From NCBI RefSeq assembly GCF_030908405.1, contig NZ_CP133089.1, forward strand, positions 744,001 to 808,000: DNA of 64,000 bases, read 5' to 3'. This stretch comes from Aminobacterium sp. MB27-C1. GTDB taxonomy: Bacteria > Synergistota > Synergistia > Synergistales > Aminobacteriaceae. Positions 25,024 through 34,282 of the stretch are shown piece after piece. Position 1 is the stretch's first letter, and every line of letters starts with the position of its first letter. The notes beneath the pieces are model-generated. The model did not search any database, was not told where the DNA came from, and worked only from the letters and a program-made list of their open reading frames with translations. The position numbers and the translations under genes were made by a program.

Positions 25024-26475
25024 TTACTTTTTTACCGGATAATATTTTATCGAAAAAGATTCTTCAGCAAGTCTTATTGGATTTTCCTTCATTCCTTGAC
25101 CTGCAATGAGCGGCGTTTGAAGAACAAGAAGAGGGAATGTATCGCTAAAAATACGTTCTTTAGGTTCTGGATAAACAGGTAGATCTACGTCTTTTTGAAT
25201 AACGAAGCGATAGGCATCAAGATTTCCAAAGAAGAATTTTTTAAAGTGCTGGCGTTTCTCTTCTGAAAGTATTCCAGTCCAGTCTGCAGTATCGGCGACA
25301 GTGGTGTCCACAGGAATCCATCCGTATCCTTCAATATAAAATTCTGCCCAAAAATGGGTGCCTTCGTGACCTGGAATAGCTTGATATCCTCCAGTTGTTC
25401 TTGCAGGTATGCCAAGAGAACGGCATAACGCACTAAAATAAATGCTTTGAGTTCCACAGTCTCCATGACGCTGTTCATGAATATATTTTGATTCAGGAAT
25501 ACCTAATATTTGAAGAGTACCATGAGGAACGAAACTGTAGGGAATGTTTTCTATAATGTAGTTGTAAATCTTTTGGGCCTGAAGGTAAGGATTTTTTTCA
25601 CTGCCAACGATCTCTCTGGCTTTTTGGGCTATGGAGTCAGAAATAAAGGTATTCCTTAGAGAACGAGTGTACTGTTTGTATAAATTTGTTTCTTTGTTGT
25701 ATGGAAGGATTTTTTCAGCATTCACATCAAAGTGTTGTTGGTAATGAGTAAAATTGAAATCCACAGATATTTTTAGCACTTCTTGTATTTCTTCCATGGG
25801 AATAGCGAAATGGATGAATCCTATATCCTTTTCAGTATTTATTTCACTAGAAAATTTTTCAGGATAAACAGATGTGATTTCGGCTATTTTTTGTGAATCT
25901 GTAAGAATTGGAACAGGAACCCAGATGTCGACTATTCCCAATTGAGGCAAGTGCGTTTTCTCTATATCTATGGTTAGATTGCCTTTGTATTGAAGTGGTT
26001 CAGTGTAGGGGGTGTCAATAAATTTTTTTGGTGTTTTTTCGGAAGAGGCAAATACTAATGGTTCCAATGCATCCACGAAAGGAGCGTCTTTTTGGAGCTT
26101 TTCACGCATAAGTGTCGTGTTGCGAAACAAAATATTTCTTGCAACAGATTCAAAATATCGTTTTTCACCATCGAGTTCAATGAACACAACAGCACTATCA
26201 TCTAGTAAGGCGATCAGGGCTTTTTCATCTTTGTTGGGGAGAGCTTTTCGTAACTCTTCAATAGCTTGATCTCTCGTTAAAGAGAATTCATTCTTGATGA
26301 TTTCCATGCGCCACGTAAGGATTTGCAACCGATTTTGTGATTTTGTTTCTGCCATTTCAGTAACGATACGTGTTATATCAAGGGGATGCCCCATTGCGGG
26401 ACAGGAGAGAAACAACATGTTTACTACTATTACAATCATTGTTGCTATAGTCCTCTTTTTTAACATTTGCCTCAT
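25024..26475 (-). CDS. Secreted transglutaminase-like cysteine protease-fold protein
   Basis: A 483-residue exported protein. A signal peptide occupies about residues 8-30. The C-terminal part is a transglutaminase core: HGDCGTQSIYFSALCRSLG carries the catalytic Cys, THFWAEFYIEGYGW the His and PVDTT the Asp, so the triad is complete. The N-terminal half (about 30-300) is a strand-rich region of unknown fold. Family members hydrolyse or cross-link peptides, or act as proteases in the envelope. AAAGGGA precedes the ATG. It is transcribed leftward, converging on the small gene; the SulP gene diverges on the other side. Confidence 0.8.
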   Translation of the reverse strand: MRQMLKKRTIATMIVIVVNMLFLSCPAMGHPLDITRIVTEMAETKSQNRLQILTWRMEIIKNEFSLTRDQAIEELRKALPNKDEKALIALLDDSAVVFIELDGEKRYFESVARNILFRNTTLMREKLQKDAPFVDALEPLVFASSEKTPKKFIDTPYTEPLQYKGNLTIDIEKTHLPQLGIVDIWVPVPILTDSQKIAEITSVYPEKFSSEINTEKDIGFIHFAIPMEEIQEVLKISVDFNFTHYQQHFDVNAEKILPYNKETNLYKQYTRSLRNTFISDSIAQKAREIVGSEKNPYLQAQKIYNYIIENIPYSFVPHGTLQILGIPESKYIHEQRHGDCGTQSIYFSALCRSLGIPARTTGGYQAIPGHEGTHFWAEFYIEGYGWIPVDTTVADTADWTGILSEEKRQHFKKFFFGNLDAYRFVIQKDVDLPVYPEPKERIFSDTFPLLVLQTPLIAGQGMKENPIRLAEESFSIKYYPVKK

Positions 26476-26751
26476 TCCCTTTCAAAAAATTTTTGAAGGC
26501 GTTTTTACTGAAAGACAAGATGAAATTTTCTCTATTATAAATCAATTAAACTAAGAAATGAAAAATAAGTGGATAAGGCTCTTTTTATAGAGGTCTTTTT
26601 TTTTTAGACTTTTTAGATGGAACCTTGATTTTAGCGTTAATAATGATAGACTCATACAGTTGCTTTCTGGCAACGGCAACCCTTCCGATTAACTCCTATT
26701 GGAAACAGACAAAGAAAGAGCATAAATAAAATATAGAAAAGGAAGATTGAT

Positions 26752-28467
26752 GTGTATACACCAAAGCTATTCACTGAACTAAGAGACTATTCTCGCGAAA
26801 AAGCCTTCTCTGACCTTTTCGCTGGAATCACTGTCGGTATTGTTGCTCTCCCTTTAGCCATGGCTTTTGCCATTGCAAGCGGTCTGCCTCCTGAGAGAGG
26901 TCTTTTCACGGCTATTATTGCTGGTTTTCTTATCTCGCTTTTGGGAGGAAGTAAGGTGCAAATAGGAGGTCCTACCGGTGCCTTTGTCGTGCTCGTTTCA
27001 GCTATTGCCGGACAATACGGCTATTCTGGATTAGCTCTCTGTACGTTGCTTGCCGGTATCTTTCTTATTCTTTTCGGTATATTCCGTATGGGCGGCCTTA
27101 TCAAATTCATCCCTTTTCCTGTAACAACAGGTTTTACTACGGGAATCGCTGTCGTTATTTTTTCTACTCAGATCAAAGATTTATTCGGACTTCATATAGA
27201 TACAGTTCCGGCAGAATTTTTACAGAAGTGGCATGTCTACCTTCAAAATATGGGTTCTTTCGAGCCTTCCACACTGGCTGTTGGCATAGGCACGATTCTT
27301 GTTATTCTTGTTGTGCGCCATTTCTGGCCAAAGCTTCCGGCTATGCTCATCGGCATGATCGTTGCCACTCTCTGCGCTCAGGTTCTGCATTTGGATGTAG
27401 CCACTATAGGAAGCCGCTTCGGTGAGCTGCCTCGAATGTTGCCGGCTCCTTCTTTTCCTGATTTTCACTTTGAACAGATAGCCCCATTGATCAAGCCCGC
27501 TTTCACAATCGCCATGCTGGCGGCCATTGAGTCTCTTCTTTCTGCTACAGTGGCTGATGGAATGATTGGCGGACGGCATCGTCCCAACGCTGAACTTATA
27601 GCCCAGGGTGTTGCCAATATTGGAAGCATTGTTTTTGGGGGTATTCCTGCTACGGGAGCCATAGCCAGAACGGCAACCAACGTTAAAAGTGGTGCCAAAA
27701 CCCCTGTTGCCGGAATCATTCACGCCATTGTGCTGGCCCTTCTGCTTCTCATATGTGCGCCTGTTGCCAAGCTTATTCCTCTCTCGGCCTTGGCAGGTAT
27801 TCTTGTTGTTGTGAGTTACAACATGAGTGAACTTCATCACTTCGTTGCCATTTTTAAAGGTCCCAGAAGCGATGCTTTTGTCTTGGTTTTGACCTTCCTG
27901 CTTACCGTTCTCGTTGACTTGACGGCAGCTGTTCAGGTCGGTGTTGTTCTGGCGTCTCTCCTCTTTATCTGGAGAATGTCCGAGATTACGAATGTCAGCA
28001 TGATCACTGACGAAGTTCGAGGTGAAGACGACGCCAGCGAAGACCCCAATTCAATAGCCCTGCGCGAGGTTCCAAAGGGAGTAGAGGTCTATGAAGTGAA
28101 CGGACCTTTCTTTTTTGGTATGATTAATACTTTCAAAAATGCCCTTCGAAATGTAGAAAAGCCTGTTTCAGTTCTCATTATCCGTACGAGAAACGTTCTG
28201 GCTGTTGATGCGACGGGCATACATGTTTTGCGGGAACTCCATCAGCGCTGCCAGAAAGAGGGAACACAACTTGTTATCTCTGGAGTTCAGCCTCAGCCTT
28301 TGAAGGCTTTCCAGCGTTCCGGCCTTATAGAAGAGATGGGAAAAGAGAATTTCTGTGAAAATATAGATGAGGCTTTAAATCGGGCTCGTGTCGTTTTGGG
28401 ACTTCCCCAAGTAGAAATAGAAAGGAAGCCTTTCTGTGCCTTTTGTGGTAGAGAGGAACTCGTATAG
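26752..28467 (+). CDS. SulP family anion transporter with STAS domain
   Basis: A 571-residue inner-membrane anion transporter. The N-terminal 400 residues hold the SulP core (AGITVGIVALPLAMAFAIASG, GPTGAFVVLVSAI, GGIPATGAIARTATN), and residues about 430-550 form a cytosolic STAS domain (VNGPFFFGMINTFKNAL, DATGIHVLREL). The family moves sulfate, bicarbonate, molybdate or dicarboxylates with H+ or Na+. The GTG at 26752 is used, with GGAAGA six bases upstream. The tail carries a CAFCGREE motif, a possible metal-binding or redox pair, which is uncommon. It is followed by lrgA-like and lrgB-like genes. Confidence 0.9.
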   Translation: MYTPKLFTELRDYSREKAFSDLFAGITVGIVALPLAMAFAIASGLPPERGLFTAIIAGFLISLLGGSKVQIGGPTGAFVVLVSAIAGQYGYSGLALCTLLAGIFLILFGIFRMGGLIKFIPFPVTTGFTTGIAVVIFSTQIKDLFGLHIDTVPAEFLQKWHVYLQNMGSFEPSTLAVGIGTILVILVVRHFWPKLPAMLIGMIVATLCAQVLHLDVATIGSRFGELPRMLPAPSFPDFHFEQIAPLIKPAFTIAMLAAIESLLSATVADGMIGGRHRPNAELIAQGVANIGSIVFGGIPATGAIARTATNVKSGAKTPVAGIIHAIVLALLLLICAPVAKLIPLSALAGILVVVSYNMSELHHFVAIFKGPRSDAFVLVLTFLLTVLVDLTAAVQVGVVLASLLFIWRMSEITNVSMITDEVRGEDDASEDPNSIALREVPKGVEVYEVNGPFFFGMINTFKNALRNVEKPVSVLIIRTRNVLAVDATGIHVLRELHQRCQKEGTQLVISGVQPQPLKAFQRSGLIEEMGKENFCENIDEALNRARVVLGLPQVEIERKPFCAFCGREELV

Positions 28468-28489
28468 CGGTTGTTTAGGGGGTTTTGAT

Positions 28490-28858
28490 TTGAAACTTTT
28501 ACGTCAGATACTTATAATTTTGGTCATTTTTTACGTGGGGCAGGCGATTCAGCTTACGACGCACATTCCCATTCCGGGAAGCGTAATAGGAATGATATTG
28601 TTATTTCTTCTTCTATCCTTTCATGTTATTTCTATAGATTCGCTGAAAGAGCTCTCTGATTTCTGTTTGAGCAACCTTGCCTTTTTCTTCGTGCCCATTA
28701 TTGTGAGTGTTGTGACGGCGAAAGATAAGATACTTCACATTGCGCCCCAGTTCCTTGCGACGGTGGTGCTCTCAACCGCTTTTGTTATGGTTGCAACGGG
28801 ACTGGCTGCGCAATTTTTACTTCGAAGAAGAGAGGCAAAGTCTAATGAACGTCTTTAA
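28490..28858 (+). CDS. CidA/LrgA family membrane protein
   Basis: A 122-residue protein with four hydrophobic helices of the holin-like CidA/LrgA family. Seen: YVGQAIQLTTHIPIPGSVIG, then LSNLAFFFVPIIVSVV. The TTG at 28490 is used with AGGGGG upstream; starts further left overlap the SulP tail. The family is linked to autolysis control and, in more recent work, to pyruvate or by-product transport. It overlaps the next gene by 14 bases, so the pair is coupled. Confidence 0.85.
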   Translation: MKLLRQILIILVIFYVGQAIQLTTHIPIPGSVIGMILLFLLLSFHVISIDSLKELSDFCLSNLAFFFVPIIVSVVTAKDKILHIAPQFLATVVLSTAFVMVATGLAAQFLLRRREAKSNERL

Positions 28859-29552
28859 AGAACTCTATACTACGCCCCTTTTCGCCGTAATGCTTACTAT
28901 TGGAACCTATATCTTGGGTGGATGGGTACGCAAAAAAACGAAGTGTGTTGCCTTGATTCCCGTCGTTTTTTCGGCGGTGGCCATCGGGCTTCTCTTTCTC
29001 GTGACGGATTATACCTACGAAGAATATAGTCGTGGGGGAGATATGATTTCAATGTTGCTTGGACCTGTAACGGTGCTTCTTGCCGTGCCAATCTACAAAG
29101 AGCTTCCCCGTTTGAAGGAAAATCTCGTGCCCATCGTTCTTTCTATTGTCGTGGGAGCACTTTCCGCTTTCGTGAGCATATGGGCTTTTTGCTATGTTTT
29201 TGATTTTGAACGTGAGTTTTTTCTCTCTCTGGTGCCTAAATCCGTAACGGCTCCAATAGGAATTGAAGTTGCCCTTATTATTGAAGGACTCGTTCCTATA
29301 ACGGTTCTCTCTATTATTGTTACAGGAATAACCGGGGCTCTTATCTCCCCGTTCATCTGCAAAATCGCAGGTATTCATCATCCTGTAGCTCGTGGACTTG
29401 CCATTGGATCAAGTTCACACGCCATAGGAACGAGTCGGGCTTTCGAAATGGGTGAAGTCGAGGGAGCATTCAGCAGTCTCGCTACGGGACTTTGCGGTGT
29501 TATTACCGTGCTTATTGTGCCCCTTCTTCTTCGTTTGCTTTCCTTCTTCTAA
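28845..29552 (+). CDS. CidB/LrgB family membrane protein
   Basis: A 235-residue protein with about six helices. It shows the LrgB signatures MLGPVTVLLAVPIYKELP, SLVPKSVTAPIGIEVA and GLAIGSSSHAIGTSRAFEMGEVEGAFS. It works with the upstream LrgA-like protein as a two-part membrane system for which pyruvate uptake and murein hydrolase control have both been proposed in other bacteria. The ATG at 28845 lies inside the end of the previous gene. No LytSR two-component regulators are adjacent. Its 3' end is near the convergent M20 peptidase. Confidence 0.9.
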   Translation: MNVFKELYTTPLFAVMLTIGTYILGGWVRKKTKCVALIPVVFSAVAIGLLFLVTDYTYEEYSRGGDMISMLLGPVTVLLAVPIYKELPRLKENLVPIVLSIVVGALSAFVSIWAFCYVFDFEREFFLSLVPKSVTAPIGIEVALIIEGLVPITVLSIIVTGITGALISPFICKIAGIHHPVARGLAIGSSSHAIGTSRAFEMGEVEGAFSSLATGLCGVITVLIVPLLLRLLSFF

Positions 29553-29572
29553 GGAATCTGTTTCTTCTCGGA

Positions 29573-30838
29573 CTATTGCCTGGGCTGCTTCTTGAGCAGC
29601 AATGGTTCGCAAATATTCTTAGCGCCTACAAGACTCAATATGGTTATAAAATCTTTTTGTGGCCCTTTAAAGGCATCTTTAGGGTCGAACCATTCATGAA
29701 CCGAGTGGCTCTGTCCAGATTCTCCGCCTCTTCCTACAGCCAAGGCGGGGATTCCCAGACTGATGGGGACATTGGCGTCTGTGCTCGATGGAAGTCTCAA
29801 GTTCGGTTCAATGCCGATGGCCTTCAGCCCGGCACAGGCTGCTTGTACAATGATTTCGTCTGTTGACTGGCTTCCTGCAGGTCGGCTTCCCAATAAGGTG
29901 ATCTCCACAGAGAGACCGATGCTTTTGCAACGGGAATTCTCGGCATCGCAGGCCTTCTGAACGATTTCCTTAAACTTCGATTCAGTTTTATTTAGCTCTT
30001 CTTGGGTGTTAGAGCGAAGATCTACGAGCATGCTCGCTTCTTCGGCAATGACATTTATGGACGTTCCGCCGTTGATAACGCCTACAGAATAAGTTGTCTT
30101 CGGTTCTGTAGGAACCTCTAGATCGGCAAGGGCGGCAATTGCCCGTCCCAATGCGTGAACGGCGCTGGGAGAGGCTCCGAAGTCTGTATAGCTGTGCCCG
30201 CCTGGCCCTCTATATACGATTTTATACCGGTAACTGCCGGTGGCAGCGTAGACTATAGATGCTACGCCAGTTCCATCGAGGGAGATAAAACCATCTATAT
30301 CCGCGTGATCTGCAAATAACTGTTTGGACCCTTTCAGATTACCGAGCCCTTCTTCGCAGACATCGCCGCAGAAAACGACATCACCAAGAGTTTCTATACA
30401 TGTCTCATTGAAAGCTCTGATGAGGCTCAGCAGTTCAGCCACACCACGACTGTCGTCAGCAATGCTGGGGCCGTAGAGCTTCCCATCATTTTCTTTTACC
30501 TTAATATCAGTTTCGTTTGGAAATACTGTGTCTATATGGGCAGCTACAACGAGTTTGGGACCATTTTCAATTCCTGGGCGTATTCCTAAAACATTGCCGA
30601 CACTATCGACAGTTACATTTTTCAGCCCCAGTTTCTTGAAAGCTGCACATAGATACTTTGTCCGTTCTTCTTCTTTGTAGCTCGGGGCGGGAATTTCGCA
30701 GATTGCAATCTGATCGCCCACAGTCCTTTCATGATCTGCCTCTAAGAAACGTAACCCCTTCATAACACCTTCGTCATTCATAAGGGCGTTGACAGCGTCT
30801 TGAACACCAAGGGAAATACTATATTCAGCATTCGCCAT
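29573..30838 (-). CDS. M20 family metallopeptidase (PepT-like)
   Basis: A 421-residue cytosolic zinc peptidase or amidohydrolase. Seen: AAHIDTVFP (first metal His and Asp), DDSRGVAELLSL (bridging Asp), GDVCEEGLGN (catalytic Glu and metal Glu), SLDGTG and a C-terminal SGQSHSVHEWFDPKDA with the last His. The lid-domain segment RGPGGHSYTDFGASPSAVHA is also present. It resembles peptidase T and related tripeptidases or acyl-amino-acid hydrolases, which fits an amino-acid fermenter. AGGAGATTTTGA precedes the ATG. The MATE gene lies upstream on the same strand, 49 bases away. Confidence 0.85.
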   Translation of the reverse strand: MANAEYSISLGVQDAVNALMNDEGVMKGLRFLEADHERTVGDQIAICEIPAPSYKEEERTKYLCAAFKKLGLKNVTVDSVGNVLGIRPGIENGPKLVVAAHIDTVFPNETDIKVKENDGKLYGPSIADDSRGVAELLSLIRAFNETCIETLGDVVFCGDVCEEGLGNLKGSKQLFADHADIDGFISLDGTGVASIVYAATGSYRYKIVYRGPGGHSYTDFGASPSAVHALGRAIAALADLEVPTEPKTTYSVGVINGGTSINVIAEEASMLVDLRSNTQEELNKTESKFKEIVQKACDAENSRCKSIGLSVEITLLGSRPAGSQSTDEIIVQAACAGLKAIGIEPNLRLPSSTDANVPISLGIPALAVGRGGESGQSHSVHEWFDPKDAFKGPQKDFITILSLVGAKNICEPLLLKKQPRQ

Positions 30839-30887
30839 TTCAAAATCTCCTCTCGTATAACGTATACCTCAATTAACTCTAATTTTA

Positions 30888-32303
30888 CTAGTGCAACTCT
30901 GAAGGGGATACACCTTTTTCTGGAAATAGCTCTCTTCTCTCTCCAAGTTTTTTGTAAATTTGATCTGTCCGCACGATCTTGAAGGGTGTGTTGGGCATAA
31001 AGAGAATCAGCGCCAGAATAAAAGTGGCGAGTTCCGCGAGGGGAATAGCCATGAATATACCCTTTTCGCCAAAGAAGAGAGGAAGTACAAAGAGAAAAAG
31101 TGCTGGCAGAACCAGGCTTCTCGATATGGCGACAGCTGCTGAATGTATGGGCTTCTGCATTGCCGTAAAGTACGAAGAAAAGACAATGTTGATTCCGAGC
31201 AGCAGAAAAGCCGGCCAGAAATGGGCAATAAAATTCCGAGCGATAAAGATTGTTTTTTCAGCGTCATTATTTGTAAAGAGCTCAATGATGGTTTGAGGAG
31301 CAAGAAGAAGGAGGCCGCTGATCACTACTCCGAAAAGCAGCACTGTACCGCCTGCTACCCATAAGAAGCTCTGAATTCTCGATGCCTTTCCCGCACCAAA
31401 ATTTTTACTGATAATAGGCTGAATAGCATCACCAATTCCATAACACGCCATAGAGCCGAGATAGAGAATATAGTTTACTATCGTATAGGCAGCTACACCG
31501 TCAACGCCGAGTTTCCGAATCATAATCCAGTTGAAAAGGAAGGTGAGAATACCTGCCGATATTTCATTGGCGAACTCTGAAAAACCGTTGTAGGCAGAGT
31601 AAAGTATTTCTTTCCACGAACCCCCATGGGTATTGAAACGCAATTTTCCCTTCTTACATAAGAAATGGGGAAGAAGTATGCTCATGAGGAATATCTGCGA
31701 TATTCCTGTGGCTAGAGCGGCTCCCCGAACACCCCAATCGAGTCTGACGACAAAAGTCCAGTCGAGTGAAACATTGATTAGAGCCCCAAGAGTCATAGCC
31801 ATAGCTGATAGGAATGGGCGACCATCTACCCGAACGAAATAAGAGAGGCAAATTCCCATCAGAGAGAAGGGAATAAAGAAAATAAGAGTAGAAAGATAGG
31901 TGCGTACAGGCGGAGCCACATCCTGACTTGCTCCAAGAAGAGCCACCAGAGAATCTATCTTTATAAGTGCTAGTAGACTGACGCCAAGAGAGAAGATCAG
32001 TGTGGCAAGCAGCGTTTTCGTGAAGACGGCTGATGCGGTATAGACATCGCCGGCTCCAAGATATTTTCCACACGTTACAGATCCGCCAATTCCCATCATA
32101 AAAGCGATTCCTCCCACAAAAATAATGAAGGGGAGAGCCAGTGTAACTGTCGCTAAAGCCGCTTCTCCGTTGGTGTTACCCAAGAAGGCCGCATCAATGG
32201 CGCTGGCAGACGAAACGGCGATCATTCCTATAACTGTCAACGAGGAATAGTACAGGAACACCGAGAAAACATTTCCTCGAAGTGAGTCGAAAGAGTACCT
32301 CAT
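30888..32303 (-). CDS. MATE family efflux transporter
   Basis: A 471-residue inner-membrane protein with twelve hydrophobic helices. It belongs to the multidrug and toxic compound extrusion family, which exports cationic compounds by Na+ or H+ antiport. Seen: AIDAAFLGNTNGEAALATVTLALP in the first helix pair, then a two-fold repeated plan with the second half starting near KILYSAYNGFSEFANEIS. Its closest resemblance is to the NorM/DinF-like group common in Firmicutes-type genomes. It is the leftward neighbour of the tetR cassette but on the opposite strand, so the regulator could act on it from the divergent region. Confidence 0.85.
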   Translation of the reverse strand: MRYSFDSLRGNVFSVFLYYSSLTVIGMIAVSSASAIDAAFLGNTNGEAALATVTLALPFIIFVGGIAFMMGIGGSVTCGKYLGAGDVYTASAVFTKTLLATLIFSLGVSLLALIKIDSLVALLGASQDVAPPVRTYLSTLIFFIPFSLMGICLSYFVRVDGRPFLSAMAMTLGALINVSLDWTFVVRLDWGVRGAALATGISQIFLMSILLPHFLCKKGKLRFNTHGGSWKEILYSAYNGFSEFANEISAGILTFLFNWIMIRKLGVDGVAAYTIVNYILYLGSMACYGIGDAIQPIISKNFGAGKASRIQSFLWVAGGTVLLFGVVISGLLLLAPQTIIELFTNNDAEKTIFIARNFIAHFWPAFLLLGINIVFSSYFTAMQKPIHSAAVAISRSLVLPALFLFVLPLFFGEKGIFMAIPLAELATFILALILFMPNTPFKIVRTDQIYKKLGERRELFPEKGVSPSELH

Positions 32304-32407
32304 TAAATTTCTACATCCTTTCAGGGAATTAATTAAGAGAAGAAATAACCCTTAGGAATAATTATAGATGGTATACATAAAAATTCAACTTGCAGAATAG
32401 TGCAAAT

Positions 32408-32494
32408 TGGTTGGAATTATCTCTCATTGGGATCTCCGTTTTCTGCGAAACGAATCCAGTATTCCATCATTTTTTGCGACATCTTTATATCAAT
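32408..32494 (+). repeat. Partial duplicate of the carboxylesterase 3' end
   Basis: Bases 32408-32429 equal 34064-34085, and 32427-32494 equal 34215-34282. This copy therefore joins two pieces of the carboxylesterase tail with the intervening 129 bases deleted at a TTG shared by both sides. It lies directly against the tetR promoter and marks one edge of the tetR-methyltransferase cassette. Confidence 0.9.
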
Positions 32495-32542
32495 TGACAA
32501 GTAAACGATCGTTCACTATAATAATGGTGAACGATCGTTTAC
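32494..32542 (+). promoter_or_regulatory. tetR promoter and palindromic operator
   Basis: A consensus promoter, TTGACA, 17 bases and TATAAT (32517-32522), is covered by a perfect inverted repeat: GTAAACGATCGTTCAC (32501-32516) and GTGAACGATCGTTTAC (32527-32542), separated by 10 bases. One arm fills the -35/-10 spacer and the other covers the transcription start, so binding of the TetR product should shut the gene off. Confidence 0.9.
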
Positions 32543-32562
32543 TGCAAGGGGAGGATTTTTAG

Positions 32563-33204
32563 ATGGCCGATACAAAAGAAAACATTTTGAATACTGCCCT
32601 TCGTTTGTTTGCACGGAATGGATATGAGGCCGCTTCGGTCAGCGATATTGCCGGGGAGCTTGGCATGACAAAAGGGGCTTTATATAAGCACTATAAGAAT
32701 AAGCGGAACATATTCGATAGCATTGTGAAGCGTCTTTATCAGATAGATGCTGAAAGAGCAAGAAAATATGAAGTGCCTGAAAAAACATTTGATAAATCAC
32801 CGTCGGCCTACCGCAAGACTGCTGTGGATAAAATCAAGACTTTCACTGAAGCGCAGTTTCGTTTTTGGACGGAGGACGAATTTGCCAGTAATTTTCGAAA
32901 AATGTTGACTTTGGAGCAATATAAAAACACTGAAATAATGGAACTATATCAAAAGTGCCTTGTAAGCGGACCGGTCAGCTATATGGAAGATTTATTCCGT
33001 GAAATGATGGAAGAAGGTATTTGGATAAAAAACAACCCGAAACAGCTTGCACTTGAATTTTATGCGCCGTTTTATTTGCTAGTAAGTATTTCAGATACAA
33101 TGCCTGATAAGAAAGAGGCCGCTAAGCAATTAGCGGCGCACATTGAACGCTTTATAGAAAAGAACGCCTCGACGGAAATAAAAGGAATAAAGCCAAAGGT
33201 ATAA
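32563..33204 (+). CDS. TetR family repressor
   Basis: A 213-residue transcription regulator. The N-terminal helix-turn-helix is canonical: ILNTALRLFARNGYEAASVSDIAGELGMTKGALYKHYKNK. The C-terminal half is the helical ligand and dimer domain. It very likely binds the perfect palindrome overlapping its own promoter and so represses itself and the methyltransferase gene that follows 27 bases after its stop. GGGGAGG precedes the ATG. With its promoter and partner it forms a cassette inserted between the MATE and carboxylesterase genes. The ligand is unknown. Confidence 0.9.
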   Translation: MADTKENILNTALRLFARNGYEAASVSDIAGELGMTKGALYKHYKNKRNIFDSIVKRLYQIDAERARKYEVPEKTFDKSPSAYRKTAVDKIKTFTEAQFRFWTEDEFASNFRKMLTLEQYKNTEIMELYQKCLVSGPVSYMEDLFREMMEEGIWIKNNPKQLALEFYAPFYLLVSISDTMPDKKEAAKQLAAHIERFIEKNASTEIKGIKPKV

Positions 33205-33231
33205 ATAATTAGAAGATAAGGAGTGCGAACA

Positions 33232-33999
33232 ATGGAAGATATAACAATCCACGAATTTGAATTTGCCCTCATCAATGAATATTTTACAGAGATCGAACGA
33301 CAGGGTCCAGGTAGTCCCGAAGAAACTATTAGAGCATTAAGTTTTATTGGCAACCTTTCAAACAAAACAAAAATTGCTGATTTAGGCTGTGGTACAGGCG
33401 CTCAAACAATGGTTCTGGCACAAAATACAGAGGCAACCATTACAGCCCTCGACCTTTATGCTGGTTCGATTGATAAACTTAATGCAACAGTTGGAAAACT
33501 AGGTTTGCAGAACAAGATAAAAGGTATTGTTGGTTCAATGGATAATTTGCCGTTCCAGAATGGCGAATTTGACCTTATATGGTCCGAAGGGGCTATTGCT
33601 AATATCGGTTTTGAAAAAGGCCTAAATCACTGGAAGAAGTTCCTCAAAAAAGATGGTTATGTTGCCGTAACATATGAGTCTTGGTTTACTGATGAGCGCC
33701 CCGCTGAAATTGAGAACTGGTGGGTGGACGCAGTTCCTGAAATTGCAACAATAGGACATAATATTTCCATCATGCAAAAAACAGGTTATATTCCTGTTGC
33801 CGCATTTACACTGCCTGAAAGTTGTTGGATAGACAATTATTTTATTCCGCAAAAAGCAAGGCAAGAGGAATTTTTGAAAAAACATGCGGGAAATAAAACC
33901 GTTGAGGACATGATTGCATTTATGAGGCGTGAGGCAGATTTGTATTCAAAATACAAACAGTATTATGGATATGTATTTTATATTGGGAGAAAGATATAA
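33232..33999 (+). CDS. Class I SAM-dependent methyltransferase
   Basis: A 255-residue cytosolic methyltransferase. Seen: [16 protein letters not shown] (motif I, SAM binding), ITALDLYAG (motif II), [20 protein letters not shown] (motifs III and IV). It resembles small-molecule methyltransferases of the ubiE/Methyltransf_25 type, often found beside TetR genes in Clostridium-like bacteria. The ATG at 33232 has TAAGGAG at the right distance; a GTG three codons earlier sits on that ribosome site. Transcription is from the tetR promoter. The substrate is unknown; a toxic or signalling compound sensed by TetR is the natural guess. Confidence 0.85.
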   Translation: MEDITIHEFEFALINEYFTEIERQGPGSPEETIRALSFIGNLSNKTKIADLGCGTGAQTMVLAQNTEATITALDLYAGSIDKLNATVGKLGLQNKIKGIVGSMDNLPFQNGEFDLIWSEGAIANIGFEKGLNHWKKFLKKDGYVAVTYESWFTDERPAEIENWWVDAVPEIATIGHNISIMQKTGYIPVAAFTLPESCWIDNYFIPQKARQEEFLKKHAGNKTVEDMIAFMRREADLYSKYKQYYGYVFYIGRKI

Positions 34000-34063
34000 C
34001 AATAGTTTACTCTGCCACTTCGTACGCCAGACCAGAAATTGCTTTGCCGCCATTTCACAAGAA

Positions 34064-34282
34064 TGGTTGGAATTATCTCTCATTGTGCAGTGCTTCGGCA
34101 AGTTGAGCAAGAATCCCTCTCGTAATGTGTGGGGATGAAGAAATAACCATATATGGAAGGTCTTTTCTTGTCATATTGGCGTCCACTTTCGGCCAGAAGA
34201 GGGTTCCCATTCTGTTGGGATCTCCGTTTTCTGCGAAACGAATCCAGTATTCCATCATTTTTTGCGACATCTTTATATCAAT
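34064..34282 (+). repeat. Parent copy of the duplicated carboxylesterase tail
   Basis: This segment, which includes the carboxylesterase stop codon (complement of 34073-34075), is the intact source of the shortened copy at 32408-32494. The two copies flank the tetR-methyltransferase cassette in direct orientation. Confidence 0.85.

Noticed and set aside
27220-27840. 206-codon frame antisense to the SulP gene
   Set aside because: It overlaps the conserved membrane core of SulP completely, and its translation is rich in Asn, Arg and Gly with no motif.
32304-34072. Insertion sequence or integron carrying the tetR cassette
   Set aside because: There is no transposase, integrase or terminal inverted repeat; the flanking copies come from the host carboxylesterase gene.
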